This document shows positions 1 to 5,923 of a stretch of 8,775 nucleotides of DNA, piece after piece. The stretch lies in contig SXWG01000056.1 of NCBI GenBank assembly GCA_005789925.1, positions 1 through 8,775 of the forward strand, in the 5' to 3' direction. Within the stretch, counting starts at the first letter, position 1. Each line of letters opens with the position of its first letter. The stretch comes from Actinomycetota bacterium (lineage in GTDB: Bacteria > Actinomycetota > Acidimicrobiia > Acidimicrobiales > Ilumatobacteraceae). The notes beneath the pieces were generated by a model. It searched no databases, was not told the DNA's origin, and saw nothing but the letters and a program-made list of their open reading frames with translations. A program made the position numbers and the translations under genes.

Positions 1-820
1 CGTCATCATGGACGTCGTTACGCCTGAACAGGCGCGCATCGCGGAAGATGCTGGGGCATGTGCAGTCATGGCGCTCGAGCGAGTGCCGGCCGACATCCGC
101 AAAGACGGTGGTGTCGCGCGCATGAGTGACCCAGAAATGATCGAGGGAATCAAGGCCGCAGTCACGATTCCGGTTATGGCAAAGGCTCGCATCGGCCACT
201 TCGTCGAAGCACAGATACTTGAGTGGCTCGGTGTCGATTTCGTCGACGAATCAGAAGTGCTCACTCCCGCCGATGAAGCACATCACATCGACAAGTTCGC
301 CTTCACCGTCCCATTCGTGTGCGGTGCCACCAATCTTGGGGAAGCGCTGCGCCGCATCTCGGAAGGTGCATGCATGATTCGCTCGAAAGGCGAGGCAGGC
401 ACCGGTAACATCGTTGAAGCGGTCCGACACCTTCGATCGATTCTCGGCGACATTCGACGCATCACTCAAGCCGATTCGGCAGAGCTGTTCGACTGGGCCA
501 AGAAATTGCAAGCCCCACTTCCGCTCGTGCAAGAACTCGCGCAGACCGGAAAATTGCAGGTACCGCTGTTTTGTGCGGGAGGAATTGCCACACCTGCTGA
601 CGCAGCACTCGCCATGCAGCTAGGGGCTGAAGCGGTCTTCGTCGGCTCCGGCATCTTCAAGAGCGCCGACCCTGCTCCACGAGCAAAGGCGATTGTCGAA
701 GCGACCACCAATTTCCGTGACCCACACATTCTCGCGAAAGTCAGTCGTGGTCTTGGCGCCCCGATGACAGGTATCGGAATGGATGCCGTCAACGAGCGTT
801 ACGCCGAGCGCGGCTGGTAG
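1..820 (+). CDS. pdxS: Pyridoxal 5'-phosphate synthase lyase subunit PdxS (5'-truncated by window edge)
   Basis: PdxS makes pyridoxal 5'-phosphate from ribose 5-phosphate, glyceraldehyde 3-phosphate and the ammonia supplied by PdxT. The reading frame is open from base 2, and Val-Ile precede the first ATG (base 8), matching the family's GGVIMDVV segment, so the true start lies upstream. Counting from that Met, the catalytic residues are Asp2 (MDVV), Lys59 (MAKARIGH) and Lys127 (KGEAGTGN). These correspond to Asp24, Lys81 and Lys149 of the Bacillus subtilis enzyme with a constant offset of 22, so about 22 N-terminal residues are missing and there are no indels between these sites. The C-terminal phosphate-binding region (GGIATPADAA, FVGSGIFKS) and the RYAERGW tail are intact. 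The (beta/alpha)8 protein is cytosolic and forms a dodecamer. pdxT follows 32 nt later. The family assignment is certain. Confidence 0.97.
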   Translation, partial: VIMDVVTPEQARIAEDAGACAVMALERVPADIRKDGGVARMSDPEMIEGIKAAVTIPVMAKARIGHFVEAQILEWLGVDFVDESEVLTPADEAHHIDKFAFTVPFVCGATNLGEALRRISEGACMIRSKGEAGTGNIVEAVRHLRSILGDIRRITQADSAELFDWAKKLQAPLPLVQELAQTGKLQVPLFCAGGIATPADAALAMQLGAEAVFVGSGIFKSADPAPRAKAIVEATTNFRDPHILAKVSRGLGAPMTGIGMDAVNERYAERGW

Positions 821-841
821 CCAAGGCTCTCTCATGAATGC

Positions 842-845
842 GAGG
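842..845 (+). promoter_or_regulatory. Ribosome binding site that favours the GTG start of pdxT
   Basis: GAGG sits 7 nt before the GTG at 853. The in-frame ATG at 838 has only AAGG (823-826), 11 nt upstream. Starting at 853 also gives a protein beginning MNVRVGVLAVQG, the usual PdxT beginning, whereas 838 adds five residues that the family lacks. This site therefore decides the start, though 838 cannot be excluded. Confidence 0.55.
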
Positions 846-852
846 CCCCCAG

Positions 853-1464
853 GTGAACGTGCGAGTCGGTGTGCTCGCGGTGCAGGGAGCTTTTCTCGCT
901 CACGCTGACATTCTCGAACAACTCGGTGTCACACCGGTGGAAATTCGACAACCAGCACATCTCCGCGATATTGATGCGATCGTGTTGCCGGGAGGCGAGT
1001 CGGGCACGATGTCAAAGCTGTTGGCGTCGACTGGGTTGCATGAGCCACTTGGCGAACTGCTTGCATGTGGGTTGCCTGCATTTGGAACATGCGCCGGAAT
1101 GATCCTCCTCGCCTCGTCCATCCTTGACGGTCGTGACGATCAACGCTGTTTTGGTGCCATCGACATCGAAGTTCGTCGTAATGCGTATGGTCGCCAGGTC
1201 GACAGTTTCGAAGCCGACATCGACACCACCTTCGGTGAGTTTCATGGTGTGTTTATCCGCGCACCGCGAATAGAGACATGCGGTGCAGGTGTCGAAGTGC
1301 TCGGTTCTCACCGCGGCGAGCCGGTGTTGGTCGGCCAGGGCACGGCACTGGCGGCGGCGTTTCATCCCGAGTTGAGCGGCGACACGCGTATCCACCGATT
1401 CTTTCTCTCACATGTCGCAGGTCTCATTCCTGCGGAGACCACACCGACAGCAAAGGGGCAGTGA
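853..1464 (+). CDS. pdxT: Pyridoxal 5'-phosphate synthase glutaminase subunit PdxT
   Basis: This class I glutamine amidotransferase hydrolyses glutamine and channels ammonia to PdxS. With the GTG start the protein has 203 residues, normal for the family. The triad is visible: nucleophile Cys80 in FGTCAGM, and His171 and Glu173 in FHPEL, close to Cys79/His170/Glu172 of B. subtilis PdxT. The PGGESGTM loop (residues 46-53) and the RRNAYGRQ motif (108-115) that contacts the active site are both present. The gene lies directly downstream of pdxS on the same strand, as expected for partners in a 12+12 complex. An alternative ATG at 838 would add five residues. Its end carries the AAAGGGG (1452-1458) that can serve as the ribosome binding site of yebC. 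Nothing is missing or frameshifted. Confidence 0.96.
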   Translation: MNVRVGVLAVQGAFLAHADILEQLGVTPVEIRQPAHLRDIDAIVLPGGESGTMSKLLASTGLHEPLGELLACGLPAFGTCAGMILLASSILDGRDDQRCFGAIDIEVRRNAYGRQVDSFEADIDTTFGEFHGVFIRAPRIETCGAGVEVLGSHRGEPVLVGQGTALAAAFHPELSGDTRIHRFFLSHVAGLIPAETTPTAKGQ

Positions 1465-1468
1465 CCAT

Positions 1469-2215
1469 ATGTCCGGACATTCCAAATGGGCGACCATCAA
1501 ACATAAGAAAGGCGCGGCAGACAAAGCGCGCGGAAAGTTGTTCGCCAAGCTTGCTCGACAAATCGAAGTGGCCGCGCGTCAAGGAGGGGGAGACATCGAT
1601 TCGAATGCGTCGTTGCGGACCATGGTCCTGAAGGCCAAGGCCGCCCAGATGACGAAAGACGCGATCGACCGTGCGATCAAACGTGGCATCGGTGAGACGT
1701 CCGGTGCGTCCTATGAATCGATCACCTACGAGGGCTATGCACCTGGTGGTGTCGCGGTGCTCATCGATGTCTTGACCGACAACCGGAACCGGACTGCCTC
1801 TGACGTGCGCAGCGTTTTCTCGAAATTCGGTGGTGCGATGGCCGAGCCGGGAGCCGTCGGTTGGCAATTCTCGCGACGTGGGGTCATCTTCCTCGCGGGC
1901 TCCGCGTCAGAAGACGACGTGATGGTCGCCGCGCTCGAAGCCGGGGCCGACGACGTCTCCCAAGACGGAGATCTGTGGAAGATCATGACTGATCCGTCCG
2001 TCGTCTATGACGTGAAGGACAAGTTGGACGCCTCCGGACTGGAGGTGCAGTCCGCCGAAAGCACGATGGTGTCGTCGAACGTCATCGATGTCACAGACAA
2101 AGACGACGCGCGGAATATCCTTCGCATCATGGATGCACTCGAGGACAATGACGACGTGCAGGACGTCTACTCCAACTTCGACATTGACGAGACCATCATG
2201 CAGGAGGTCGGTTGA
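1469..2215 (+). CDS. yebC: YebC/PmpR (TACO1) family protein
   Basis: This is a cytosolic three-domain protein of the YebC/PmpR family. Members have been described as DNA-binding regulators, and the family, including mitochondrial TACO1, has been linked to translation through proline-rich stretches, so the role here is not settled by sequence. The 248 residues match the usual length. Signature segments are GHSKWATIKHKKGAADKARG (residues 3-22), YEGYAPGGVAVLIDVLTDN (87-105), RTASDVRSVFSKFGG (108-122) and the C-terminal LEDNDDVQDVYSNFDI (224-239). The frame is open further upstream to 1412, but the ATG at 1469 is the true start: it begins with the family's MSGHSKW, and AAAGGGG lies 10 nt before it. 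It begins 4 nt after the pdxT stop and shares one base with the next gene. A neighbouring position to ruvC is common for this family in many bacteria. Confidence 0.95.
   Translation: MSGHSKWATIKHKKGAADKARGKLFAKLARQIEVAARQGGGDIDSNASLRTMVLKAKAAQMTKDAIDRAIKRGIGETSGASYESITYEGYAPGGVAVLIDVLTDNRNRTASDVRSVFSKFGGAMAEPGAVGWQFSRRGVIFLAGSASEDDVMVAALEAGADDVSQDGDLWKIMTDPSVVYDVKDKLDASGLEVQSAESTMVSSNVIDVTDKDDARNILRIMDALEDNDDVQDVYSNFDIDETIMQEVG
2202..2207 (+). promoter_or_regulatory. Strong ribosome binding site of the Bcp-type peroxiredoxin gene
   Basis: A full AGGAGG lies inside the last codons of yebC, 7 nt before the ATG at 2215. It fixes that ATG as the start rather than the in-frame TTG immediately before it (2212). 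It is the closest match to the ideal ribosome binding site in the window, which suggests good translation even though the gene is also coupled to yebC by a TGATG overlap. Confidence 0.8.
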
Positions 2216-2667
2216 TGGCAGTGGCGGTCGGGGACGTCGCTCCTGACTTCACGCTCCCCGGTACTGGTGGCACGTACACGTTGTCTCAGTTCCGGGGTCA
2301 ACTTGTCGTGTTGGTGTTCTATCCCGGCGATGACTCGCCGGTCTGCACGAAACAGCTGAACACATACAATGACGACTTGAGCGAGTTCACTCACGTCGGC
2401 GCCCAGGTGCTCGCCATCTCGGCCCAGGACATCGCGAGTCATGAAACGTTCGCGCAGAAGCACCGATTCGGATTTCCGTTACTTGCCGACGTCGACAAAT
2501 CAGTGGCGCAGAGCTACGGCACTGTGGGACCACTCGGTTTTCCCCGACGCAGCGTGTTTGTGGTTGATGAGGTGGGCCTGGTCGTCTACGCCCACCGCGC
2601 CATCGCGGGGCTCACGTTTCGTCCAGTGTCGGAGATCATCGAAGCTATTGCCGGCACTCGGCGCTGA
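2215..2667 (+). CDS. bcp: Thiol peroxidase, Bcp/PrxQ-AhpE type peroxiredoxin, with a single cysteine
   Basis: This 150-residue protein is a cytosolic peroxiredoxin that reduces hydrogen or organic peroxides. The thioredoxin-like fold begins with VGDVAPDFTLPG. The active-site motif PxxxSxxC is PGDDSPVC (residues 37-44), with peroxidatic Cys44, and the conserved arginine is in the PRRSVFVVD strand (Arg111/112). Cys44 is the only cysteine. The resolving cysteine found five residues later in E. coli Bcp is Asn49 here, so the enzyme should work by a 1-Cys mechanism and need an external thiol to recycle. The Bcp name is used because overall length and motif fit; an AhpE-like assignment is the main alternative. 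The start ATG overlaps the yebC stop (TGATG), so it is likely co-transcribed and translationally coupled. The 97-nt gap after it ends this transcription unit. Confidence 0.88.
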   Translation: MAVAVGDVAPDFTLPGTGGTYTLSQFRGQLVVLVFYPGDDSPVCTKQLNTYNDDLSEFTHVGAQVLAISAQDIASHETFAQKHRFGFPLLADVDKSVAQSYGTVGPLGFPRRSVFVVDEVGLVVYAHRAIAGLTFRPVSEIIEAIAGTRR

Positions 2668-2750
2668 CGTCATCGTTGGCCCACGGCACCGTTTGACACG
2701 AGCCGACCCAGTGCCTGGCTGGGGTTCACCATTGACTCGGCGACCACCGG

Positions 2751-2756
2751 TACAAT
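2751..2756 (+). promoter_or_regulatory. Putative -10 element of the ruvC promoter (leaderless or nearly so)
   Basis: TACAAT matches the actinobacterial TANNNT and differs from TATAAT at one base. It ends 8 nt before the ruvC ATG, so transcription should begin at or within about two bases of the start codon. There is no purine-rich ribosome binding site before that ATG, which agrees with a leaderless message. No well-spaced -35 is visible: TTGACT (2732-2737) is only 13 nt upstream and TTCACC (2725-2730) is 20 nt upstream. The element lies in the only sizeable gap of the window, so a promoter is expected here. Confidence 0.55.
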
Positions 2757-2757
2757 A

Positions 2758-2771
2758 CGAACTTATGTTCG
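2758..2771. promoter_or_regulatory. LexA (SOS) operator overlapping the ruvC start codon
   Basis: CGAAC-TTAT-GTTCG is a perfect palindrome of two 5-base arms around a 4-base spacer. It matches the Gram-positive SOS box (CGAACRNRYGTTYG in Bacillus) except for one degenerate spacer base, and it matches 10 of 12 arm bases of the mycobacterial form TCGAAC-N4-GTTCGA. It starts 2 nt after the TACAAT hexamer and covers the expected transcription start and the ATG (2765-2767), so bound LexA would block RNA polymerase. RuvCAB is a classical SOS function in many bacteria, which fits. Reading the window by eye I found no second GAAC-N4-GTTC site. Confidence 0.78.
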
Positions 2772-3322
2772 CCCCGTCCACCTCTCGGCCATCTGAGTCA
2801 GGTGCGTCGGTCCGCCGGGTCCTTGGCGTCGACCCGGGTCTCACCCGGTGTGGGTATGCGGTGCTCGAGGCCGTTGGTGCACGTGTCACCAATGTCGTAA
2901 GCCTCGGAGTGATCTCGACGTCGCGTGACCACGACGTACCGTCACGATTGGCTGAGCTCCACCGGGAGCTCGTTGCACTTCTCGAGGAATGTCAACCAGA
3001 TGATGTCGCAGTCGAGCGAGTTTTCTTTCAGAACAATGTGCGGACAGCGATGTCGGTGGGCCAAGCAAGTGGTGTCGCGTTGTCGCTCGCCGCATTGCGC
3101 GGTCTCACTGTTCAGCAATACACCCCGAGCCAAGTCAAAGATGCGGTCGCTGGTTGGGGTGGTGCCGACAAAACCCAGGTGCAACGAATGGTGCAGGCAC
3201 GTCTCGGCTTGTCCCGACCACCACAGCCTGCCGATGCAGCAGATGCTGCGGCAATCGCTCTGTGTCACATTGCTTGTTCCAGTTCGTTGATCGCTGCGCA
3301 TCTTCCAAGAGGTGTCGCATGA
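2765..3322 (+). CDS. ruvC: Crossover junction endodeoxyribonuclease RuvC
   Basis: RuvC cuts Holliday junctions symmetrically after RuvAB has moved them, completing recombinational repair. The protein has 185 residues with the RNase H-like fold. The four metal-binding acids are Asp23 (LGVDPGLTRCGY), Glu84 (VAVERVFF), Asp157 and Asp160 (ADAADAAAIALCH). The FFQNN and SVGQASGVA segments are typical. The frame is open well upstream (to 2441), but the ATG at 2765 is the sensible start: the catalytic core begins near residue 18, no start codon lies between, and the promoter and SOS box sit at this point. The result is an N-terminal extension of about 15 Ser/Pro-rich residues (MFAPSTSRPSESGAS) of unknown purpose. 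No ribosome binding site precedes it. Its stop overlaps the ruvA start by 4 nt (ATGA). Confidence 0.96.
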   Translation: MFAPSTSRPSESGASVRRVLGVDPGLTRCGYAVLEAVGARVTNVVSLGVISTSRDHDVPSRLAELHRELVALLEECQPDDVAVERVFFQNNVRTAMSVGQASGVALSLAALRGLTVQQYTPSQVKDAVAGWGGADKTQVQRMVQARLGLSRPPQPADAADAAAIALCHIACSSSLIAAHLPRGVA

Positions 3323-3912
3323 TCGGTGCACTTCGTGGTTGCGTCGTTGAGCGCCGTCATCCGAGCACAGTTCTTCTCGAAGTCGGCGGTGTGGGGTATC
3401 TCTGTGCGGTGACCCCGCCCACGTTTGCCGAGCTTGAACCAACGACCACGGTGTATCTCCATGTGCATCACCACATTCGGGAGGATGCCCAGACTCTCTT
3501 CGGTTTTCTCACACGTGACGAGAAGGACACCTTCGAGCAGCTCATCTCGGTCCACGGAGTCGGCCCATCACTTGCACTGTCCATACTCGCGGTTCATTCG
3601 CCGCATTCATTGGTCGACGTCGTCGCAACATCCGATGTGGCTGCACTCACTTTGGTGCCCGGCGTCGGCAAGAAGACCGCAGAGCGACTGCTCGTGGAAC
3701 TGAAGAACAAAATCACGAGCAGCACACTCGATGACGTCACGGGAGGCGGGTCGTCGCCAGCATCTATCGTCGGGTCGGTGCGCGAGGCCCTCATCGGTCT
3801 CGGTTACGGAACTGACGAGATTCGCGATGTGTTGCGTGACGTCGGCTCCGCAGGTGACGCCGAATCGCTGCTCCGCGATGCATTGACGACCTTGGGGGCT
3901 CGTCGTGCGTGA
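3319..3912 (+). CDS. ruvA: Holliday junction branch migration protein RuvA
   Basis: RuvA binds the four-way junction as a tetramer and loads the RuvB motor. The 197-residue length is typical. It begins with the family's MIGALRG, and the N-terminal OB-fold covers about residues 1-62, including LEVGGVGYL and the TLFGF segment. Two helix-hairpin-helix motifs for DNA backbone binding are centred on HGVGPS (79-84) and PGVGKK (114-119). A flexible Gly/Ser-rich linker (about 135-150) leads to the C-terminal domain (150-197; EALIGLGY) that contacts RuvB. The start is clear: ATG overlaps the ruvC stop in ATGA, and AAGAGG (3307-3312) lies 6 nt upstream. The reading frame is open before it, but that stretch is the shadow of ruvC. 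The ruvB start overlaps its 3' end by 8 nt, giving one tightly coupled ruvCAB unit. Confidence 0.96.
   Translation: MIGALRGCVVERRHPSTVLLEVGGVGYLCAVTPPTFAELEPTTTVYLHVHHHIREDAQTLFGFLTRDEKDTFEQLISVHGVGPSLALSILAVHSPHSLVDVVATSDVAALTLVPGVGKKTAERLLVELKNKITSSTLDDVTGGGSSPASIVGSVREALIGLGYGTDEIRDVLRDVGSAGDAESLLRDALTTLGARRA
3894..3898 (+). promoter_or_regulatory. Ribosome binding site for the GTG start of ruvB
   Basis: A GGGGG run inside the end of ruvA lies 6 nt before the GTG at 3905. It supports that non-ATG start, which gives the family-like beginning MREEFLDPGL. The next in-frame ATG (4112) would delete the Walker A motif. Confidence 0.6.
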
Positions 3913-4897
3913 GGAATTCCTCGACCCGGGTCTGCATCACGACCGAGAGGCGTCAGAAGAAGCAGGACTTCGACCGAGAGAACTCGACGAATTCGTCGGT
4001 CAACAAGAGTTGAAGAACCACCTTGACATCGTCCTCGGCGCAGCACGTCAACGCGGTGAAGCAGCCGACCACATCTTGCTCGCTGGTCCACCAGGGCTCG
4101 GAAAAACAACGATGGCCGGAATCGTCGCCGCCGAGATGGGAGTGGCACTTCACGTGACGTCGGGACCTGCACTCGAGCGTGCTGGTGACCTCGCGGCCAT
4201 CCTCACGAAATTGGGTCATCGCGATGTGCTCTTCATCGACGAAATCCATCGACTGTCGCGGGTCGTCGAGGAAATTCTGTATCCGGCGATGGAAGACTTC
4301 CAGCTCGACATCGTTGTTGGGAAAGGTCCTGCTGCCTCGTCGATACGTCTGACCTTGCAGCCGTTCACACTCGTCGGAGCGACCACGCGCACCGGAATGA
4401 TCACCGGTCCACTGCGTGACCGCTTCGGTCTGGTTGCGCGTCTTGAGTACTACTCGACGCTCGAGCTCGAGCGCATCGTCACACGCGCGGCATCAATCCT
4501 CGGGGTTTCCATCGATGCAACCGGCGCGAGCGAGATCGCACGTCGAAGCAGAGGAACTCCGCGAATCGCCAATCGTCTGTTGCGGCGTGTACGCGATTTC
4601 GCCGAAGTGCGTGCTGACGGGCGCATCACGACGGGTGTGGCACTCGAAGCGCTGGAGTTGTTCGGAGTGGACGAGCTCGGTCTTGACAAAGTCGACCGTG
4701 CAATTCTCAAAGCATTGTGCTCTCAGTTTTCTGGCGGACCTGTCGGTCTCTCCACGCTCGCAATCGCAGTCGGTGAACAACCAGAGACAATCGAAGATGT
4801 CTATGAGCCCTTTCTCATTCAGAATGGGCTCATTCAGCGGACACCACGTGGTCGAGTGGCGACCGATGCATCGTGGCGCTACGCCGAGTCGCCGTAG
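3905..4897 (+). CDS. ruvB: Holliday junction branch migration ATPase RuvB
   Basis: RuvB is the hexameric AAA+ motor that pumps DNA through the RuvA-bound junction. The protein has 330 residues, a normal size. In order there are the LRPRELDEFVGQ start of the ATPase domain (residues 22-33), Walker A GPPGLGKTT (61-69), Walker B LFIDEIH (109-115), the sensor 1 region GATTRTG (158-164), the arginine-finger segment GPLRDRFG (168-175) and sensor 2 RGTPRIANRL (216-225). A winged-helix DNA-binding domain follows from about 258, ending with the conserved PRGRVAT. The start is GTG, supported by the GGGGG ribosome binding site and by homology. It overlaps ruvA by 8 nt. queA begins 9 nt after its stop, so the same transcript probably continues. 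All key residues are present. Confidence 0.97.
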   Translation: MREEFLDPGLHHDREASEEAGLRPRELDEFVGQQELKNHLDIVLGAARQRGEAADHILLAGPPGLGKTTMAGIVAAEMGVALHVTSGPALERAGDLAAILTKLGHRDVLFIDEIHRLSRVVEEILYPAMEDFQLDIVVGKGPAASSIRLTLQPFTLVGATTRTGMITGPLRDRFGLVARLEYYSTLELERIVTRAASILGVSIDATGASEIARRSRGTPRIANRLLRRVRDFAEVRADGRITTGVALEALELFGVDELGLDKVDRAILKALCSQFSGGPVGLSTLAIAVGEQPETIEDVYEPFLIQNGLIQRTPRGRVATDASWRYAESP

Positions 4898-4906
4898 CCT
4901 TGTCGC

Positions 4907-5923
4907 GTGCGGCTGAGTGACATCGACTACGAACTTCCCGAATCACTCATCGCTCAACGCCCCATCGAACCGCGTGACGCAGCGCGTCTACTTGTCGATG
5001 GGGGTGAGGGTCCACCATCACATGCTCACGTTCGCGACTTGGTCGACATTCTCCAGGATGGCGATCTTCTGGTGGTGAACGACACTCGCGTGATTCCCGC
5101 GCGACTCAACCTCACACGTACGACTGGTGGCGCAGCAGAAGTGTTGTTGCTCGAGCCGTTGACGCCTGACTATGTCTCCTGGGAGGCGCTCATCCGGCCG
5201 GCACGGAAATTGAAGGTGGGAGAGCACCTCACGTGGTTCGGCAAGCCTGTCGTGCGCATCGGAGAACGATGTGAAGCTGGCGACACGTTTCGTATCGACA
5301 TTCTCGACGCTGATCCGCTGGCACGAATCACTTCCTCGGGCACGATGCCACTGCCGCCATACATCCGTGCGTCGATCGAGGATCCAGAGCGCTACCAGAC
5401 CGTGTACGCGCACGTTGCCCGCTCTGCGGCTGCACCGACCGCTGGTCTGCATTTCACCGATGAGTTGCTCGTCGCGCTTCAAGCAAAAGGTGTGCAGATG
5501 GCTCGGGTCGAACTGGTGGTCGGCCTCGACACGTTCAAACCCGTGACGGCAGAAAATCCGCTCGAACACCGTATTCACAGCGAGATGTATCGAGTCGGTC
5601 AAGATGTTCTTGATGCGTGCTCCTCGGCCAAACGTGTCGTTGCCGTCGGCACGACGGCGACACGAGCGCTCGAGTCGGCTGCCACTTTTGGAACGCTCGA
5701 AGGCCGTACCGAACTTTTCATCACGCGTGGGTATGAGTGGAAAGTCGTCGACGTGTTGATGACCAATTTCCACATGCCCTGCACATCGCTTCTTTTGCTT
5801 GTCGACGCGTTCATCGGCTCTCGTTGGCGTCGGCTCTATCAAACGGCGATCGAGGAGAAGTACAGGTTCTTGTCATTCGGAGACGCGATGTTGCTTGATC
5901 GCCATCTGAAAGTTGCCTCCTGA
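4907..5923 (+). CDS. queA: S-adenosylmethionine:tRNA ribosyltransferase-isomerase QueA
   Basis: QueA transfers and isomerises the ribosyl group of S-adenosylmethionine onto preQ1 at tRNA position 34, making epoxyqueuosine. The 338-residue length fits the family. Conserved blocks are YELPESLIAQRP (residues 8-19), VVNDTRVIPARL (56-67), GTMPLPPYI (145-153), RYQTVYA (162-168), the active-site stretch AAPTAGLHFT (175-184), VGLDTFKPV (205-213), IHSE (223-226), VGTTATRALES (247-257), TNFHMP (286-291) and YRFLSFGDAML (319-329). The start is GTG without a clear ribosome binding site; the protein then begins MRLSDIDYELP, as in the family. TAGCCT (4895-4900), partly formed by the ruvB stop, is a TANNNT 6 nt upstream, so a separate leaderless start is possible but weakly supported. 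Its stop overlaps the tgt start (TGATG). A long open antisense frame across it (5018-5842) is a codon-bias shadow. Confidence 0.96.
   Translation: MRLSDIDYELPESLIAQRPIEPRDAARLLVDGGEGPPSHAHVRDLVDILQDGDLLVVNDTRVIPARLNLTRTTGGAAEVLLLEPLTPDYVSWEALIRPARKLKVGEHLTWFGKPVVRIGERCEAGDTFRIDILDADPLARITSSGTMPLPPYIRASIEDPERYQTVYAHVARSAAAPTAGLHFTDELLVALQAKGVQMARVELVVGLDTFKPVTAENPLEHRIHSEMYRVGQDVLDACSSAKRVVAVGTTATRALESAATFGTLEGRTELFITRGYEWKVVDVLMTNFHMPCTSLLLLVDAFIGSRWRRLYQTAIEEKYRFLSFGDAMLLDRHLKVAS

Noticed and set aside
1412..1468. Upstream extension of the yebC reading frame to an ATG at 1412
   Set aside because: The extra 19 residues overlap pdxT, do not resemble the family, and the ATG at 1469 has both a ribosome binding site and the conserved MSGHSKW start.
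2665..2672. TGACGTCA palindrome at the end of bcp
   Set aside because: Eight-base GACGTC-centred words are frequent in this base composition. Another copy occurs inside ruvA, and nothing links it to a regulator.
2707..2723. Small hairpin CCCAG/CTGGG with a 7-nt loop in the gap after bcp, a possible terminator
   Set aside because: The stem is only 5 bp and is followed by TTCACC with no T-run, so it does not qualify as an intrinsic terminator. A Rho-type end cannot be judged from sequence.
2732..2756. TTGACT ... TACAAT as a classical promoter, or a PafBC-type (TTGTCRGTG-N8-TANNNT) DNA-damage promoter for ruvC
   Set aside because: The spacer is 13 nt, too short for a -35/-10 pair, and the bases at the required N8 spacing (GACTCGGCG) match the PafBC element at only about five of nine positions. 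Only the -10 is kept.
2441..2764. Upstream extension of the ruvC reading frame into bcp
   Set aside because: It is the out-of-frame shadow of bcp followed by the intergenic gap. The promoter, SOS box and family homology all place the start at 2765.
4458..4473. Perfect 16-bp palindrome CGCTCGAGCTCGAGCG inside ruvB
   Set aside because: It arises from a repeated Leu-Glu codon pair (CTCGAG CTCGAG) in a conserved coding region, and it has no neighbouring promoter or repeat copies.
5018..5842. Long open antisense frame (274 codons) opposite queA
   Set aside because: Its translation shows no recognisable motif. It mirrors the codon bias of queA, whose protein is conserved throughout, and similar shadows lie opposite pdxS, pdxT, tgt and secD.
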